Below are positions 1-11,529 of a DNA stretch of 64,000 bases, piece after piece (positions within the stretch are counted from its first letter, which is position 1; the number at the start of each line of letters is the position of its first letter). Both the position numbers and the translations under genes were made by a program. The notes beneath the pieces are model-generated. The model did no database searches. It saw only the letters and a list, made by a program, of their open reading frames with translations, and was not told the DNA's origin. The stretch is from Isoetes taiwanensis (lineage: Eukaryota; Streptophyta; Lycopodiopsida; Isoetales; Isoetaceae), in the NCBI GenBank assembly GCA_021234155.1, contig JAJEKV010000001.1, positions 18,741,382 through 18,805,381 of the forward strand. The letters are read 5' to 3'.

Positions 1-100
1 TGCCAGCTATCTCAAGGGTCACCCCTAGTCATCATATTCCAAGTTTAACATATCCTTTATATCCAGTCATGAATCTTCAACCAACTATTTAGTAATAATA
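1..100. repeat. 100-bp segment also present at 28,615-28,714
   Basis: The first 100 bases match 28,615-28,714 with no difference that I can see. The copies then diverge, one into poly-A and the other into an AAT microsatellite. The copy here lies beyond the 3' end of the split reverse-transcriptase gene. It may be the tail of a dispersed repeat, but I see no coding signal in it. Confidence 0.85.
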
Positions 101-264
101 AAAAAACCTGCCTCCTTTTAATATATTGCTGACACAGTTCTTCAAAAAAAAAAACCTGCCTCCTTCCCTAGGTCAGGTGGGCCTTACAAGATGCAAATTT
201 GCCATTGTATTGCAGAATATACAGCAACAAGGTGAGCTGGACCTTGTTGCCAGGCCCAACCCAC

Positions 265-565
265 CTATATTGCTTCTGCTTTCCATATTTTCTTGAGGAT
301 TTGCAACATATCAGTGACCTTATATAAAGTCCCTGGAAAAATATCATTTTGCAGAATTTCAAAGACATTATTCAGCATATCTCTTTTTGCAAACCCATTG
401 GAGCAAAATGCATTAATCAAGTCAGAGATATCCATGGCAGCATTCTCTGCATTTGAATGCGCATAAACATATGGCATTATCTGGGATATAATAACTTTAG
501 AAGCCTGCCCGTACGGTCTGCAGCTGGAAGCCATAATAAACTTATTTACTTCAAATGGTAGTTTG
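265..565 (-). pseudogene. reverse transcriptase gene, 3' part, separated by the Gypsy insertion
   Basis: This is the C-terminal part of the reverse transcriptase whose main body lies at 13,643-15,144. If the Gypsy element at 566-13642 and one copy of its 5-bp duplication are removed, the reading frame passes across the junction without a shift and ends at its own stop near 265. About 100 residues are encoded here, downstream of the palm motifs. They contain no motif I recognise. The exact in-frame join is the evidence that the two blocks are one gene. The insertion separates this end from the promoter. Confidence 0.75.
561..565. other. 5-bp target site duplication (left), GTTTG
   Basis: GTTTG directly precedes the TGTGACG start of the left LTR and recurs at 13643-13647, directly after the CGTCACA end of the right LTR. 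Five-base duplications are usual for LTR-retrotransposon integrases. Confidence 0.93.
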
Positions 566-2187
566 TGTGACGTTCCACGTATTTATACGGGACACGTACA
601 AATACACGCACGTCACCCCCCCTAAAGGTACGCCAACATGGGGTACGTCCACTTAATGGTAACCTAGGGGGGTACTTTAAAGAGGATTAAATTAGCTATG
701 CTAATTTAACCATTAAAGTTAATAACCTATAACTTAGGAAATTAAGGACTAAATAGGATTAGTTAGGCTAGTTACTATTTTGGGGAGGCGCCACCTGCCC
801 CAATCGATTAGGGAGCATGGGGATTGCCAAATTAGGCTGTCAACCTGATCCCTATCCCTGTTTTGACTCCCCACCCGCCCAAAGAAGGAGCAGAGGAGCC
901 GAGCCATCATACCAAGTTTAGCACCACCATACCAAGTCGAACCCCGAACCCTCAACTCTCAGGAGATGGAGCCGCCCCATGGTAACGGAGTCCAAATTAA
1001 CTCGGGTGGGTGGCTAGGATAGCCGTCAATTCTAGATAACTCCCCCTATTGGGCCTTGGTTGTGTTCGCTTTCTCTCTGTTCTCTTTGTGTTTCAATCAT
1101 AGGAACTAACCCTTGGTTGTAAAAGTAAGTCTCTTTATATTCGATTCTCGTTCTTCTTGCTCGAAAGGATGGATTGTTAATTCTTTGTCTAGTCCGACTC
1201 AAATGGGGGATTACTGGGGTAGAGACCTCTCGAGCCATGTATTGTAGTATGCTCCTAGATAGCCTCAGAGTCCCATTACTTGCGGCTGTGCACAAGAGCC
1301 CACCGGGTCCTAGATGCTATGGTCGGGCTTAGCACCGAGATAAGGAACACAAGTGGTGAAGTGGGGGTGGGGTCTTGCATGAACATACAAGGCTCCCCGA
1401 GACTCCTACAAAGGAGCTAGGCCCGATAGCCGGCCACGCTGAGGGCCGGGTATGGGTCCGACACTCCCCTGGTGTAGTGGTGTGACCCGTATGGGGCACC
1501 GCGGCACTTTGAGTAGATTTAGGTGAGTAAGTCTGCACGGATGCGGGGTCGCCGATGTCACGGCACGCATTCTCTAGCTCACCCATGGAACCATCGTGAT
1601 TCCGGAAGGGGACGCTCCCACCTGCCTCATCGGCCAAAGGCCATGAACCCGGAGTAGGTTCAAAGGGTGATACCTTGAGCCTCAAGGTCTCCAGGAAGGC
1701 TATAGCTAAGCCATAGCATGAATCGACCCATCCGCAAAGTGTGCACGTGGAGGGGCGGATGGAGTGGACAACCCTAGCCGATGTTCTATGCCAGCCAACG
1801 CCATGCCAAGACTCCTGGTCCGCTGATCTCTTGAGGCCCACCGGCCGTACCGGTCCACACTGGAGTCTGAGCCGGGGTAGAACTTGGGGTTTGGGCGTTT
1901 TCTTAGGTTTAGATGCATATTCTATGCCGATGGTATTTGGATGGATGCGCCACCCTTCGTGGTGGATGTTTATGTATATTTATGCTGTGTGCTAACCCTT
2001 GTATTCATGCTTCCGCGACGTAGGGGTCCCATTGAAGGCGTGGGCCGAATGACCTTTCAGGTCCTTCTTTCGGGCATCATTTCATAGATGGCCCGAAATA
2101 GACGGAGGGCCCTGCTCATGGTTGCCATGGGAGGGGAAAGTCCCCGTATGTATACCAGTAGGGACGATATATTCGGGCGCCGCCACA
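566..2187 (+). repeat. 5' LTR of Gypsy element 1
   Basis: The 1622-bp sequence is colinear with 12027-13642 and, more distantly, with 61222-62881. It begins TGTGACGTTCCACG and ends in CGCCACA. The left and right LTRs differ mostly by small indels, often at CTG/CAG versus CG positions, which makes dating from LTR divergence unreliable. ORFs read in the LTR are not conserved between the three copies and were not called. Confidence 0.93.
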
Positions 2188-2190
2188 AAG

Positions 2191-2204
2191 TGGTCAGAGA
2201 GCCG
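2191..2204 (+). other. degenerate primer binding site
   Basis: TGGTCAGAGAGCC lies 3 bp inside the 5' LTR. The usual initiator-tRNA-Met site in plants is TGGTATCAGAGC. The second element has the closer TGGTATCGAGC at the same place (62,883), which supports tRNA-Met priming for the family. Confidence 0.6.
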
Positions 2205-2992
2205 GATTTCGGTTGCTCGAAATCATAGCACTGGCCAAACACTAACTCGTAACACGGTAATTAGGAGGAGGCTAAGTCAATGTGTTATTAGTCCTCTTTG
2301 ATGTTTGGCTCTGTGCTAGGTTAAATTAAGAAATTGTAGCTTTAAAAAGGATATGGCGACTCCAAGACCCAAGATTGGAAGCCTAGCAGGTGTCAGTAGG
2401 TAGCTCCAATGACGAAGAGGGTGGTTCCATTGGATGGGGCGTACTCGAATTACCCTAGAACGGCCGACTCTAGGCGAAAAATGGTCAAGGGCAGGCCCAA
2501 AAAACCAACTCGGGCGCCGCTTGCCTTTTGTCGCTTTGTAGTCATGGTAGAAGAGCTGGAAATGCCGCCGGGCCCACCACCGGACCCGAAGTCAACGCTG
2601 GGCCCGCCTGGTCAACTCGGGCGCCGCTTTTGCTTTTCGACGACCCCGGGCCGAGGCGGAAGCACGATAATGCGTACCGGCTACCGATCAGATGCCGCTA
2701 CAGATTTCCGCCGTATAATTATTTTTTTTAATAATAAAATTTTAAAGTTAATAAGAAAAAAAATTGAAATTTTTAAAAAAAAGTTAACTGGCCGTTTAAC
2801 AAACCTTTTCTTGCCATTTGCTTTTGCCTTGCCTTCAGCACTTCCGACCGCCAGAGCCGCCGTCCGCCATCGCCACCAGACCTGACCTTGTTCTCCCGCC
2901 CTTGTGCCTTGCGAACCCTAGCGCCTCCTTTGTCGTCTCCTTTCGCCGCATACCTTTACCGATTTCGATTTTGAGACCTTGGTACTACCGCT
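2205..2992 (+). other. untranslated leader of Gypsy element 1
   Basis: I see no convincing gene in this stretch. It has a GC-rich part (about 2500-2700), an AT-rich run with many A and T homopolymers (2715-2800) and a C-rich segment just before ORF1. The second element has the same order before its ORF1 (63,240-63,476), so the layout seems conserved even though the sequence has drifted. Confidence 0.5.
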
Positions 2993-4112
2993 ATGGCCAA
3001 TACCAAGAGCGCCCCGGATCCATCTACCCTGAGCATTGTGGAGATTTACGCCATGATTGCCAAGCACATGGCTACCGACCCGGCCTTTATTGATATACTG
3101 TTGGATGAGCTGGTAAATAGGTTTGAGAACAACGATAGGATTCCATATCCTATCTATCACTTCTCAGAGCCATTCTTGATCCGGCTGAACCTTCGCCAGC
3201 TCTCCTATACCATTGTTGAGCAACCTGACATGGTCATGATGCTCATTAAATTCTATCCTCCCGAGCAGGAAGGCCATACAGAGGAGGAAGATATCAGGGC
3301 AGAGGCCGACCGTATTAGGGGTTTGGCCAGAGAGGATGATCATAGGGAGATCGAGCGGGCAGATACGGCGGCCCGTGGAAGGGAATACAGGTACCTCGGG
3401 GACGGCTTTGCCGTCATTGATGGCAGAGCCATTGAGGTTCCCCCATACCGCTATGTGAGGAGTCCAACAGTTTTGTATGGGGAGAAATCCCCGATATCAG
3501 CATCGACTATCTGATAACCATTCAGATAGACATGGGTCTGCGACCACAGCGGTACCAAGCTGAACTTAATCGCCGTGCTGCAGCCCAGGTGTTTGCTCAG
3601 ATTCAGGAAGATCTGAGGAGAGCCCGGGAAGAACGGGAGAAGCTCGAGCAGGAGGAGCGGGACCGGCAAGACCAGCGGGACCAGCAAGATGGAGGAGCAT
3701 CTGGGAGTGGGCCGGACCCAACCCCGAAGCATCAGACTGTTAAGCACCGGAGGAAGGGTCTAGCCCATAAGGCCGGCAGTCAATATAAAGAGAAACTAAG
3801 GACTGTCGGGGCTTTTGGCAAGAAGACGAGTGCCGACCGGAGGCAGCAGCGGGTGGATAGCTCCCGACCGGCTGTTGGGGCTAAGACGGTGCCAGCACCA
3901 ACGGGGCCGCCTGCGAAGCCCGGAGCACAGAGGAAGCCTCATAGGTACCAACCGGCATCGCGGGCCTTATGGGAAATCCGCGAAGTTCCGTAAGTCTACG
4001 AGCTTCGACGATCGGGAAGCTATCCTTCCAAAGGCTGGCGGGAGATCGCAACAACAGTTCAAGACCGATCTCCGCTTTCTGACCTTTTGTAATTTTGGCG
4101 CCCAAGAGGGCT
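2993..4112 (+). CDS. Gypsy accessory ORF1 (unknown function), frameshifted
   Basis: I do not recognise this protein. It starts at the ATG at 2993 ([10 protein letters not shown]) and reads 173 codons. A one-base shift near 3480, in a G run, then joins it to the frame at 3532-3990, and a further shift continues to about 4112. The N-terminal 160 residues look globular. Next comes a highly charged, probably coiled-coil stretch ([19 protein letters not shown], about 3610-3680) and a basic, proline-rich tail. A homologue stands at the same position in the second element (63,477 onward). Shared motifs are RIPYP (residues 49-53 here, 56-60 there), IVEQ/VVEQ, FYPP/FFPP and YRYLGDG/YRYLGNG. The homology across two diverged copies suggests selection as an element gene. 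It is not gag, which lies at about 6.8-7.7 kb. Confidence 0.7.
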
Positions 4113-4259
4113 GAAGCCTACTTGGTAGCACTTTTTGGTGACGCCAATCTTTGCGCGATCCACGCAAAGAGGGTCACCATAATGCCTAAGGATTTGGCCC
4201 TCGCCCACAGGATACGGGGGGAGCATCCTTAGCATCTTTGCGGAGCTCCGCAATTGTAA

Positions 4260-4427
4260 ATATTTTTTTTGTAATATTTAATAAAAACTTTTATTTTGAA
4301 TTAAAAGCTTAATTATTTTATGTAAATATAAAATAAAATGCTGACGTCAGCCTCAATAAAAGGGTTTAAAAGGGGACTTTGAAGTTATTTCAAATGTTTC
4401 TCTTCCTCTCTCCTCCCTTCTAGCGCT
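4260..4427 (+). promoter_or_regulatory. AT-rich spacer with TGACGTCA box before ORF2
   Basis: An AT-rich stretch is followed by a perfect palindromic TGACGTCA at 4342-4349, the classical bZIP (TGA/CREB-type) core. A TTTAAAAGG sequence at about 4365 could serve as a TATA box. ORF2 begins at 4428. The spacing fits a separate internal promoter. This is inferred from sequence only. Confidence 0.4.
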
Positions 4428-5259
4428 ATGGCTGCCGCCGACCTTGCCACCTGGTACCACGATGGGGAGCAATGGGATTCGCAAGTCCCTTTCGACATGC
4501 TGCGACCCCTGCTATGCCAACGCCTAGACCTCCTCGCCAATATGCAGCGGCATCCGAATTACGCCGGATTCCTCGACTTCTACATGGAGGAAATGCTTCC
4601 TCTGTGTCTTTCTCTTGGGGATCCTCCCCAGCTGTATTTGGAGCGGGAGGTAGTCCGGCAGATGTTAGGCGGGGACACCCATGCTTATGATGTCTTGAAG
4701 GGGAAGTCTCGATGGGGGTAAACACCGCCGCTGGTCCAACATCAGGGGCAGCAATATCTGGAAGCTACTTTTCGCCCTAGCCATCCTCATGGACCAATAC
4801 GTTGAGGATGAAACTTTGCTCAGAGAAAAAGGCAAACCGCCGAGTCTTCCGAGGAGGGGAAGACGAAAGCACATAGGTATGGGCGATTTTGCCCGTTGGA
4901 AACAGCGATTAGCATGAGGAGTTGCCATCATAGCGCCGCGTGAACAAGCTATAGGCTTGTCGATTAGACGGCCTTCCAGCTTATCTATCACCAAGGGCAA
5001 GAGTACCTTCTCTTGGATGATATTATCCGGACGTATCACATGGTGGTGGGATTTTCGACGTAAGAAGTTTAAGGACCACGTACTTTATGAGCTTGCGGAG
5101 TACTGCATGGACGATTTTATTGACTTCACTTCTACTGAGCTTCCTCCAGAGGTGCAGCAGCTGCTCCAGTTCCGCCAAGAGACCATAGAGCCGGCCGAGA
5201 CTCTATTACGTCTTCGGGACTTTGTGATGCAGGAGCCGGGCCAGCAGCCTTCACCGTGA
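4428..5259 (+). CDS. Gypsy accessory ORF2 (unknown function), frameshifted
   Basis: The ATG at 4428 opens a 97-codon frame (MAAADLATWYHDGEQWDSQ). The coding signal continues in other frames through about 4740-4860 and then 4957-5259, which ends EPGQQPSP. The reconstructed product would be about 270 residues, acidic and rich in leucine. The motifs include FLDFYMEEMLPLCLSLGD and ELAEYCMDDFIDF. I find no domain I can name. It lies between ORF1 and ORF3 and before gag, so it is either an extra element gene or a captured host sequence. The window ends before the matching region of element 2, so its conservation cannot be tested here. Confidence 0.5.
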
Positions 5260-5273
5260 CGCTTCACGCGGCT

Positions 5274-5839
5274 ATGGGACCTCACGTCCCAAACATCAAT
5301 ATGGTTGAGGTTCCCTCCGACTCAGATGATGAGGGAGAGGATTTGTATCATAATCCTGCACATAAGAAGGAGGAGCAACAGGAACTTAGGGAGGAGGAAG
5401 TCCCCATGGATTTGGATAAGGAAGTGGCTACATCCGAGACCCCGCAAGGGAAGGTGCTGGGTAATCACCTCACCCGTTTCTTTTTGTCAGCCTTCCGACA
5501 CGGGCAAGTCCTTTTCATAGCCCGAGATCTAGGGCCAGAGGCTGAAGCTTCATGGTGGACCCTCCGCGTTCTCTACACCGGCCGCCACAAGAAGCTTCCC
5601 CTATCGTGACGCTTACTTATGTACTGCACGACGGGATCTCGCCTCGACGGCTTTGTCAGATATTGGCGCCTTGGATGAGCATGAAGCTCCTCACGGCAGC
5701 CCCATTGGCCGTTGCCTATCCACCGGAGGTTGCATCTGTTGCGGCTGCCACAGTAGACCCTGGGGTAACTCTGCTGCGACACCGACCGCCTCCACCACCC
5801 CCTAGGGCTACGGATGAAGAGGCAGGACCTAGCTCCTAG
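5274..5839 (+). CDS. Gypsy accessory ORF3 (unknown, acidic then proline-rich)
   Basis: The most plausible start is the ATG at 5274, because the longer frame from 5256 depends on a GTG. The first part is strongly acidic (SDSDDEGEDLY and KKEEQQELREEEVPMDLDKE). After a shift near 5560 the frame ends in a proline tract followed by a TDEEAGPSS tail at 5839. The low-complexity composition resembles a disordered adaptor or capsid tail. I cannot name a family. Confidence 0.4.
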
Positions 5840-6293
5840 ACTAATTGTGCTATGCAATTTTTTATATATATATGCGGGTGATTATGAGATTTTGGATTGG
5901 CAAATGTTTTAGCTATATTGTAGTATGGTGTACCTTATTTACTTATTAAATACAATACTGTCTTGATAAGTATAAGTGAATTGTTTCTTTTTATGGCGTT
6001 CTCTTCAAAGCGTTAAAGTTTAGAATATAGTGGAATTACAAAATGTTCTCTATTCATTCCAACTATCTTGCAGAAGAGACCCTTTGGGAATATGAGGAGA
6101 GGATTACCGACATGGTTAGGAGGGATGATCTGGGACCCCGCACAGGACTATGGCCAGAGATATGGTGAATATCCGAGTGGGATGAAGGCTATGAGATCGA
6201 ACCACGCCGCCACGTGAGAACCCTATGATCCCGACAAAGGGCGGAGATAGTTAACATCCTTAGGGAGAGCTTTCGAGGATCCAAGATGACCCC
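5840..6293 (+). other. AT-rich spacer in Gypsy element 1
   Basis: The stretch holds a TATATATATA run (about 5863-5873) and no open frame I would call. From about 6060 the sequence becomes GC-richer and may be the broken 5' part of ORF4. Confidence 0.4.
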
Positions 6294-6524
6294 GTGGCCG
6301 CACTGGACTATTGGAATATGAGCAGGCACGAGGCTTTCGAGGACGCTAACGACCACCTTTGGCAACTCTTCTATGCTCTGCGAAGGCTTTTCAATCTTCT
6401 CATTGTCAGCCCAACATGGGAATACCAACCAGTGATTGTCCAAGCCTGGGCACGTTATAAACTCGTTAGAGCTGTACGGGAGAGTACCCGCTACGCAATC
6501 CTATACCCCTTCGCGAACCCCTAG
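6294..6524 (+). CDS. Gypsy accessory ORF4 fragment (unknown)
   Basis: A short open frame of about 76 codons contains WNMSRHEAFEDANDHLWQLF and ends NP before the stop at 6524. It is amphipathic and rich in W, F and R, and it looks like the end of a longer broken gene starting near 6070. An AT-rich spacer of about 240 bp separates it from gag. No family recognised. Confidence 0.35.
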   Translation: MAALDYWNMSRHEAFEDANDHLWQLFYALRRLFNLLIVSPTWEYQPVIVQAWARYKLVRAVRESTRYAILYPFANP

Positions 6525-6762
6525 GCTTGGTCTCTTCAGTTATGTTTTCTTTGTTGCTGTTATGCTGTGTGCAAGTAAAACTTTAAGATCTCCACTGTAT
6601 CATACCTACTTTTGTATCAAACCATGTACCGATTAACTTGTTGTTGTACTCAACTTCAATGAAATAAAATATTAATTTCTGTTTGTATATTATCTTATCG
6701 CTATTAGCAAATGTTATCTTAAAGGAATTGTACATTATCAGAAATCGCTTATACTTTCATAA

Positions 6763-7700
6763 ATGCTCACTATAGATCTGCACGAACGTAACGCTTGGCA
6801 AACACCCTCCAACGCCAGAGGGTTGACACCTGAACAGGAATTGATTTTAATGAAAAGGCAACTCGGCGAATTACAGGCCTATGTATTGCATACCAATCCA
6901 CCGCAACAAACCCGTGAGGACGGACTGCAGAATTACCTCCATGACCAATGAGTCCACTCGCGACAACAGCCATCTCCCCTAGAGCTAGCCCCTGCACTGT
7001 ATTCAAGGAGGCCTCATGCTAAGCTGCCACCGGTTCCTCTAAGGATAGCCACTTCCTCACACTCAACCACTTCGGTGTCTTCGGGTCATCGCTATCACCG
7101 CTGACCATGCGAAGCGTAAGGATAAGGAATACCGTAAAACCGTTGATACAGCCATAACTAGTATATGGAAGAACAGGAAGTTGGCTCAATTTGATGGGAA
7201 ATCCAGAGGCGGCTTAAATGCAGAATCCTGGTTGGACGAGATGAAGGAGTTTGGAAAATCCTATGGAATGACGGAGAAGGATACAGGAAAAGTTGCCACC
7301 ACCAACCTTACCGGAGCTGCCCGTATTTGGTGGAAGGGTTATGCCAGAGCTAAGCACCTGGACAGGAGCAGTGCAAGTTCAAAAGTTCGCTAAGGCTTTT
7401 AAATCGCGACACGTGCCTCGCGGCGCACAAATGCCGCCAGATCCGCACCTTTTTACGTGTTAGAACGTAAGGGCATGTCCGCTCAGGCCTACAATCGATG
7501 AATTCATGCGATTGAGGTTGTATAAAATTCTAATGAATGAAAAGAGGGCGTAGAGGGCTACATTGAAGGGTTGGCCCCATCCATTAAACGAATGGTCAAG
7601 GCCATAGACCCAAAATCGCAGCGTAGTTTTTAAGCTAAGGCATTAAGCCTCGAGGAGGACACGCCAAGGAACCAAGATCCGCGACCGCCCCTTACTCGCA
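6763..7700 (+). pseudogene. gag: gag of Gypsy element 1
   Basis: The coding signal is in pieces. A first piece (6763-6951) contains a probable coiled coil (LTPEQELILMKRQLGELQ). The second piece (7181-7393) carries the retrotransposon-gag signature FDGK...AESWLDEMKEF followed by TGAARIWWKGYA, which matches the Ty3/Gypsy gag core. Downstream, frames are broken to about 7700. A damaged zinc knuckle (CYCVYEARHFMHCP, about 7889-7930) follows. The role would be the structural capsid protein. It is broken in this copy. Confidence 0.8.
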
Positions 7701-7887
7701 AAGAACGGCCGCCCACACCTTACAAACCCCGTTCCCCCCGGGGCCCTCTCGAGAACTCTTACGGCCGCCGTGAGAAGAAAGTCACCTTTAGCACACGGAG
7801 ATAAGCGTAACAATGCCGGTAAGGAAGTTCGAGCCTCTACAGCCCATTCCTAAAGAGGCCGAGAACAGCTCCGTCGAGATAAGGCAT

Positions 7888-8204
7888 GCTACTGTGTGTA
7901 TGAGGCCCGACACTTCATGCACTGTCCCTATGTTACCCAGACCGCCTACCTGGCCATGGCCGAATCTTTGATTGGGAAGAACCGAGTCCAACCTCCCTCG
8001 TTGAGGACGAGGCTCCGAATACATTCACGGCATGCGTCTCATATTCTTGCCACTATAGAAACCGGCAACGCCGAAAGTCAGCCTTTATATTTCTACAATA
8101 GGCCAAGTAGAGACAAGAAGCCTTTCATAATTTTGATGGATACGGGTAGTACGATAATTTTGCTTCCCCTAGAATGGCCCGTGTATTGCAGCTTGAAACA
8201 TTGA
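7888..8204 (+). pseudogene. zinc knuckle and aspartic protease region of Gypsy element 1
   Basis: The CCHC-like knuckle near 7890 has lost normal spacing. The protease is recognised by FIILMDTGSTIILLP (about 8125-8170), in which DTGS is the catalytic aspartic-protease motif. It would cut the Gag-Pol polyprotein. Frames before and after are interrupted. Confidence 0.75.
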
Positions 8205-8699
8205 GATCCCGACCCAAGCTACCACGCTAGCCGCTGGTAAGATCGGACACACTCATGGTCACGATTAACCTTAAAATGCGGTTGCCAGTGCACCCGCTTG
8301 CCTTGGGTGCCGAAGATAATGGACATTGGCAAATATGATCTTATTGTTGGTATGGAGTTTTGGCATCCGAAGGCCAACATAGACCGCGAGAAACGAGAGG
8401 TTACCTTCAACGCCGCTAATGGAGCACGTAACAATAAAAGGTGATCCATTCCACTCGCTATCCGCCTATGTCAATCAAGCAGTTAGAAAAAGCTATACGC
8501 ATGAATGAACTCCTTTGCCTCATTACACTTGCCTCCATTGAGTCTCGATACTAAGCAAAGCAGAAGTAATAGACACCTTGCCACAAGACATTGCCACCCT
8601 TCTTTTGAGAATTTAGCGATCTTTTTCCATATGAGATCCGTAAGCTTCCTCCTTTCAGAGGGGTAGAATGTGAGATAGCTCTAGAACCTGTGTACTAAG

Positions 8700-9960
8700 C
8701 CTACCAAAGAAGGCCCCTGCACCAATGAGTCCTCCGTGAGTTGGCAGAGCTTAAGAAACAACTTCAAGAGTTACTAAACCTAGGTTTTATTCGCCTAGTG
8801 TTTCACCATTTGGCGCTCCTATTCTTTTTGTCAAGAAGAAAGATGGCTCCTTAAGGATGTGTATTGATTATAGGCGTTTCAATAAGCATACCATCAAGAA
8901 TCGCTATGCTTTGCCTAGGGCGAGATGATCTCATGGACCGTTACAAGGAGCCAAATATTTTTCAAAGATTGATTTACGCCGGGTACCATCAAATAAGGAT
9001 AAAGGAGGAAGACATTCATAAGTCCGCTTTTCAAGACCAGATATGGGCATTATGAGTTCACAGCCATGCCTTTTGATTGACCAATGCCCCCTTAACGCTC
9101 ATGCGGTTGATGAATGACATCTTTCGCCAATACTTAGATGACTTTGTTGTTATTTTCTTTGACGACATTCTCATCTATAGTAAAACCTTACAGCAACATG
9201 AACAACATCTCCGATTGGCTTTGCAGAAGCTAAGGCGTCATCAGCTCTTCGCCAAGTTCTCTAAATGCAAGTTTGCCACTCCCAAGGTCGACTATTTGGG
9301 ACATATTATTTCAGCAGAGGGAATTGCTACTGATCCAGCCAAGATAGAAGTAGTAAAGGATTGGCCCATTCCAGCTAATGTTTCAGAAGTTCGGAGTTTC
9401 TTGGGACTCGCAGGATATTATCGAAAATTTGTTAAGGATTTTGCAACAATTGCCGCACCTCTTACTAATCTCACAAAGCATGAAATAGTGAAGGATTGCA
9501 TGGAACATTGGAAAGCAAAAGTTCAAGTCGACTTTCAGAAACTAAAGGATGCTTTAACATCCGCACCGGTCCTCATTTTGCCTGATCCTGAAAAGGATAA
9601 ATCGGTGGCCACTGATGCTAGTAAGATAGCTACCGGTGGAGTGTTAATGCAGGAGGGGAGAGTTGTTGCCTATGATTCAAAGAAGATGAATGATGCAGAG
9701 CAGCGATACCCTACCCATGATCAGGAGTTGCTGGCAGTTGTCCTGCCTCCCGATTTGGAGACACTACCTTCGGTAGAAGATTTCAGCTAGATACGGATCA
9801 TCAGAGTCTCCGCTATCTATCCACCCAGCCAAATCTCAATCTCCGTCAGAGAAGATGGATGGAATTCCTCGAGGAATACGACTTCGAGATTGTATACAAG
9901 CCAGGGAAGCACAATGTGGTTGCGGATGCTTTATCACGCCATCCTTTGATAACCCGAACC
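8700..9960 (+). pseudogene. pol: reverse transcriptase and RNase H of Gypsy element 1
   Basis: RT fingers read [14 protein letters not shown] and [10 protein letters not shown] (about 8808-8885). The catalytic palm reads [14 protein letters not shown] (about 9141-9185), where DD is in the YxDD position but carries F. After it come the thumb/connection motif ([18 protein letters not shown]) and RNase H with [24 protein letters not shown] and the final [15 protein letters not shown] (about 9900-9945). The 9077-9790 frame is the longest intact block. Frameshifts lie before and after it. The family assignment is firm. The copy is not functional as read. Confidence 0.9.
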
Positions 9961-10029
9961 CATTGTAACGCCATTTCCACACTCACTAGCTTAATTTGGG
10001 GAAACAGATAGAACAGACCTTGACCACGA

Positions 10030-11283
10030 TCCCTAATTTTGTGATGTTTGGGGAGTCTCGAGTAAAGAAGCCCGCATGATATAAAGAACGTGAAGCTTTC
10101 CGCTCATATAAGAAAGAGGGCAACTTATTATATCACAAGGATAAGTTGTGTGTTCCCGAGACTTCGTGGGTGCGCAAGCTAATTCTCCATGACACACAAC
10201 AGCCCTATAGTGGGACATGCGGGTTTTATGAAAACTTACTTTTAAGATCCGCTCCAGCTATTTTGGCCTTCGATGAAGAAGGACATTGCCGATACATTAA
10301 GCAAAGGTCGTGTGTCAACAAACTAAGGCTGAACAATTAAGAGTTCCGGGAGAGTTGCAACCCTTGGATGTCCCCAACGCCAAGTGGGAAGTAATAACCA
10401 TGGACTTCATTGTGGGCCTCCCACGCATCTCGCGTGGATATGATGCATTAATGGTAGTGGTCGACAAATTGTCAAAGATGGCTCATTTCCGCCATGTCGA
10501 ACCATCGGACACCTTCGACACCGCCTTGCTTTTTGCAAAAGAAATTTTCAGGGTTGCACGGGATGCCGAGAGTAATTGTATCGCATTGGGATCCTAAGTT
10601 TGTAAGTGCATTCGAAGGACTTCTTCGCCACTATCCGCACCAAGCTTGTTATGAGTACAAATTTTACCATCCTCGCATGCATGGTCGATTTAACGTGTCA
10701 ATCGATTATCGAAGATATGCTACGGCTATGTATGGAGTAAACAAATCACAATGGGCGGATTATATTTATCCGGTAGAATTCGCTTTTATAATAAAGACAA
10801 AGCGTGAGTCTTCCAAGATGTCTCCCCTTCATGATAAATTATGGCTATCAATGTCTTACTCTCGGACACATGGCATAACCCTGTTTCTAAAGTGGAGGTC
10901 TCTCAACAACTCCTTTTAGAAATGCAGGCCTTGGTGGAGGAGGTTCGTGGTTACTTATTGGCGGCACGCAGTCGTCAGAAGAGTCTAGCGGATAAGCAAT
11001 CAACCCCACGAAGTCTTCCAGTGGGCTTAATCGGTTTGGCTTAAGATCAAAGTAAAACAAGCCAAGCTTAAAATTGGTAACAGAAGAAGTTGGCACCCGA
11101 TGGGCCGGGCCGCTCAAGATTACTGAACGCGTGGGAGAGCAGGCATATCGCTTAGACTTGCCGCCCCGCTTGAAGATCCACAAGGTCTTTCACGTGAGTC
11201 TCCTGAAACAACACACACCTGATTCAGAGGAGGTTTTGGATACCCCAACCCTCCTAGAAATGACTGAAGAGCAGCTCGAATAG
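10030..11283 (+). pseudogene. integrase of Gypsy element 1
   Basis: The zinc-binding H2C2 region is recognisable but damaged (about 10,185-10,320). The catalytic core starts at [20 protein letters not shown] (about 10,390-10,440) with the first Asp in MDFIV. The second Asp region is altered to SHWDPKFVS. The C-terminal part (11,074-11,283) reads [20 protein letters not shown] and [12 protein letters not shown], typical of the chromovirus integrase tail. Its role would be to insert the cDNA. Confidence 0.85.
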
Positions 11284-11529
11284 TCCCCCAAGCTCTTCTT
11301 GATCGAAGCTTACAAAACGCACTGTAGGACTCAAATGTTGCAATACTTGGTCAAGTGGAAGCACTTACCAGTTGAGGATGCTACCTGGGTGATGAAGATA
11401 GACCTTGAGAAGCACTACCCGGACTTCATGCGGGAATCTCAGGGTCGCACCATCAACGATGCTATCAACCCCGCCCCTACGGTAAGCTTGAGGGCTGGAA
11501 TTGCCGAGAATCATGTTGTAGAGGGGTAG
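11284..11529 (+). pseudogene. chromodomain of the chromoviral integrase
   Basis: After a stop at 11,281-11,283 the frame continues with QMLQYLVKWKHLPVEDATW (about 11,335-11,390). This is the VKWKGxPxxxATWE signature of chromodomains and classifies the element as a chromovirus. Chromodomains guide integration to marked chromatin. The last Glu of the usual WE pair is replaced by V here. Confidence 0.85.

Noticed and set aside
1329-1841. 170-codon minus-strand ORF in the 5' LTR
   Set aside because: The corresponding regions of the other two LTRs do not keep the frame; LTR sequence is not expected to code.
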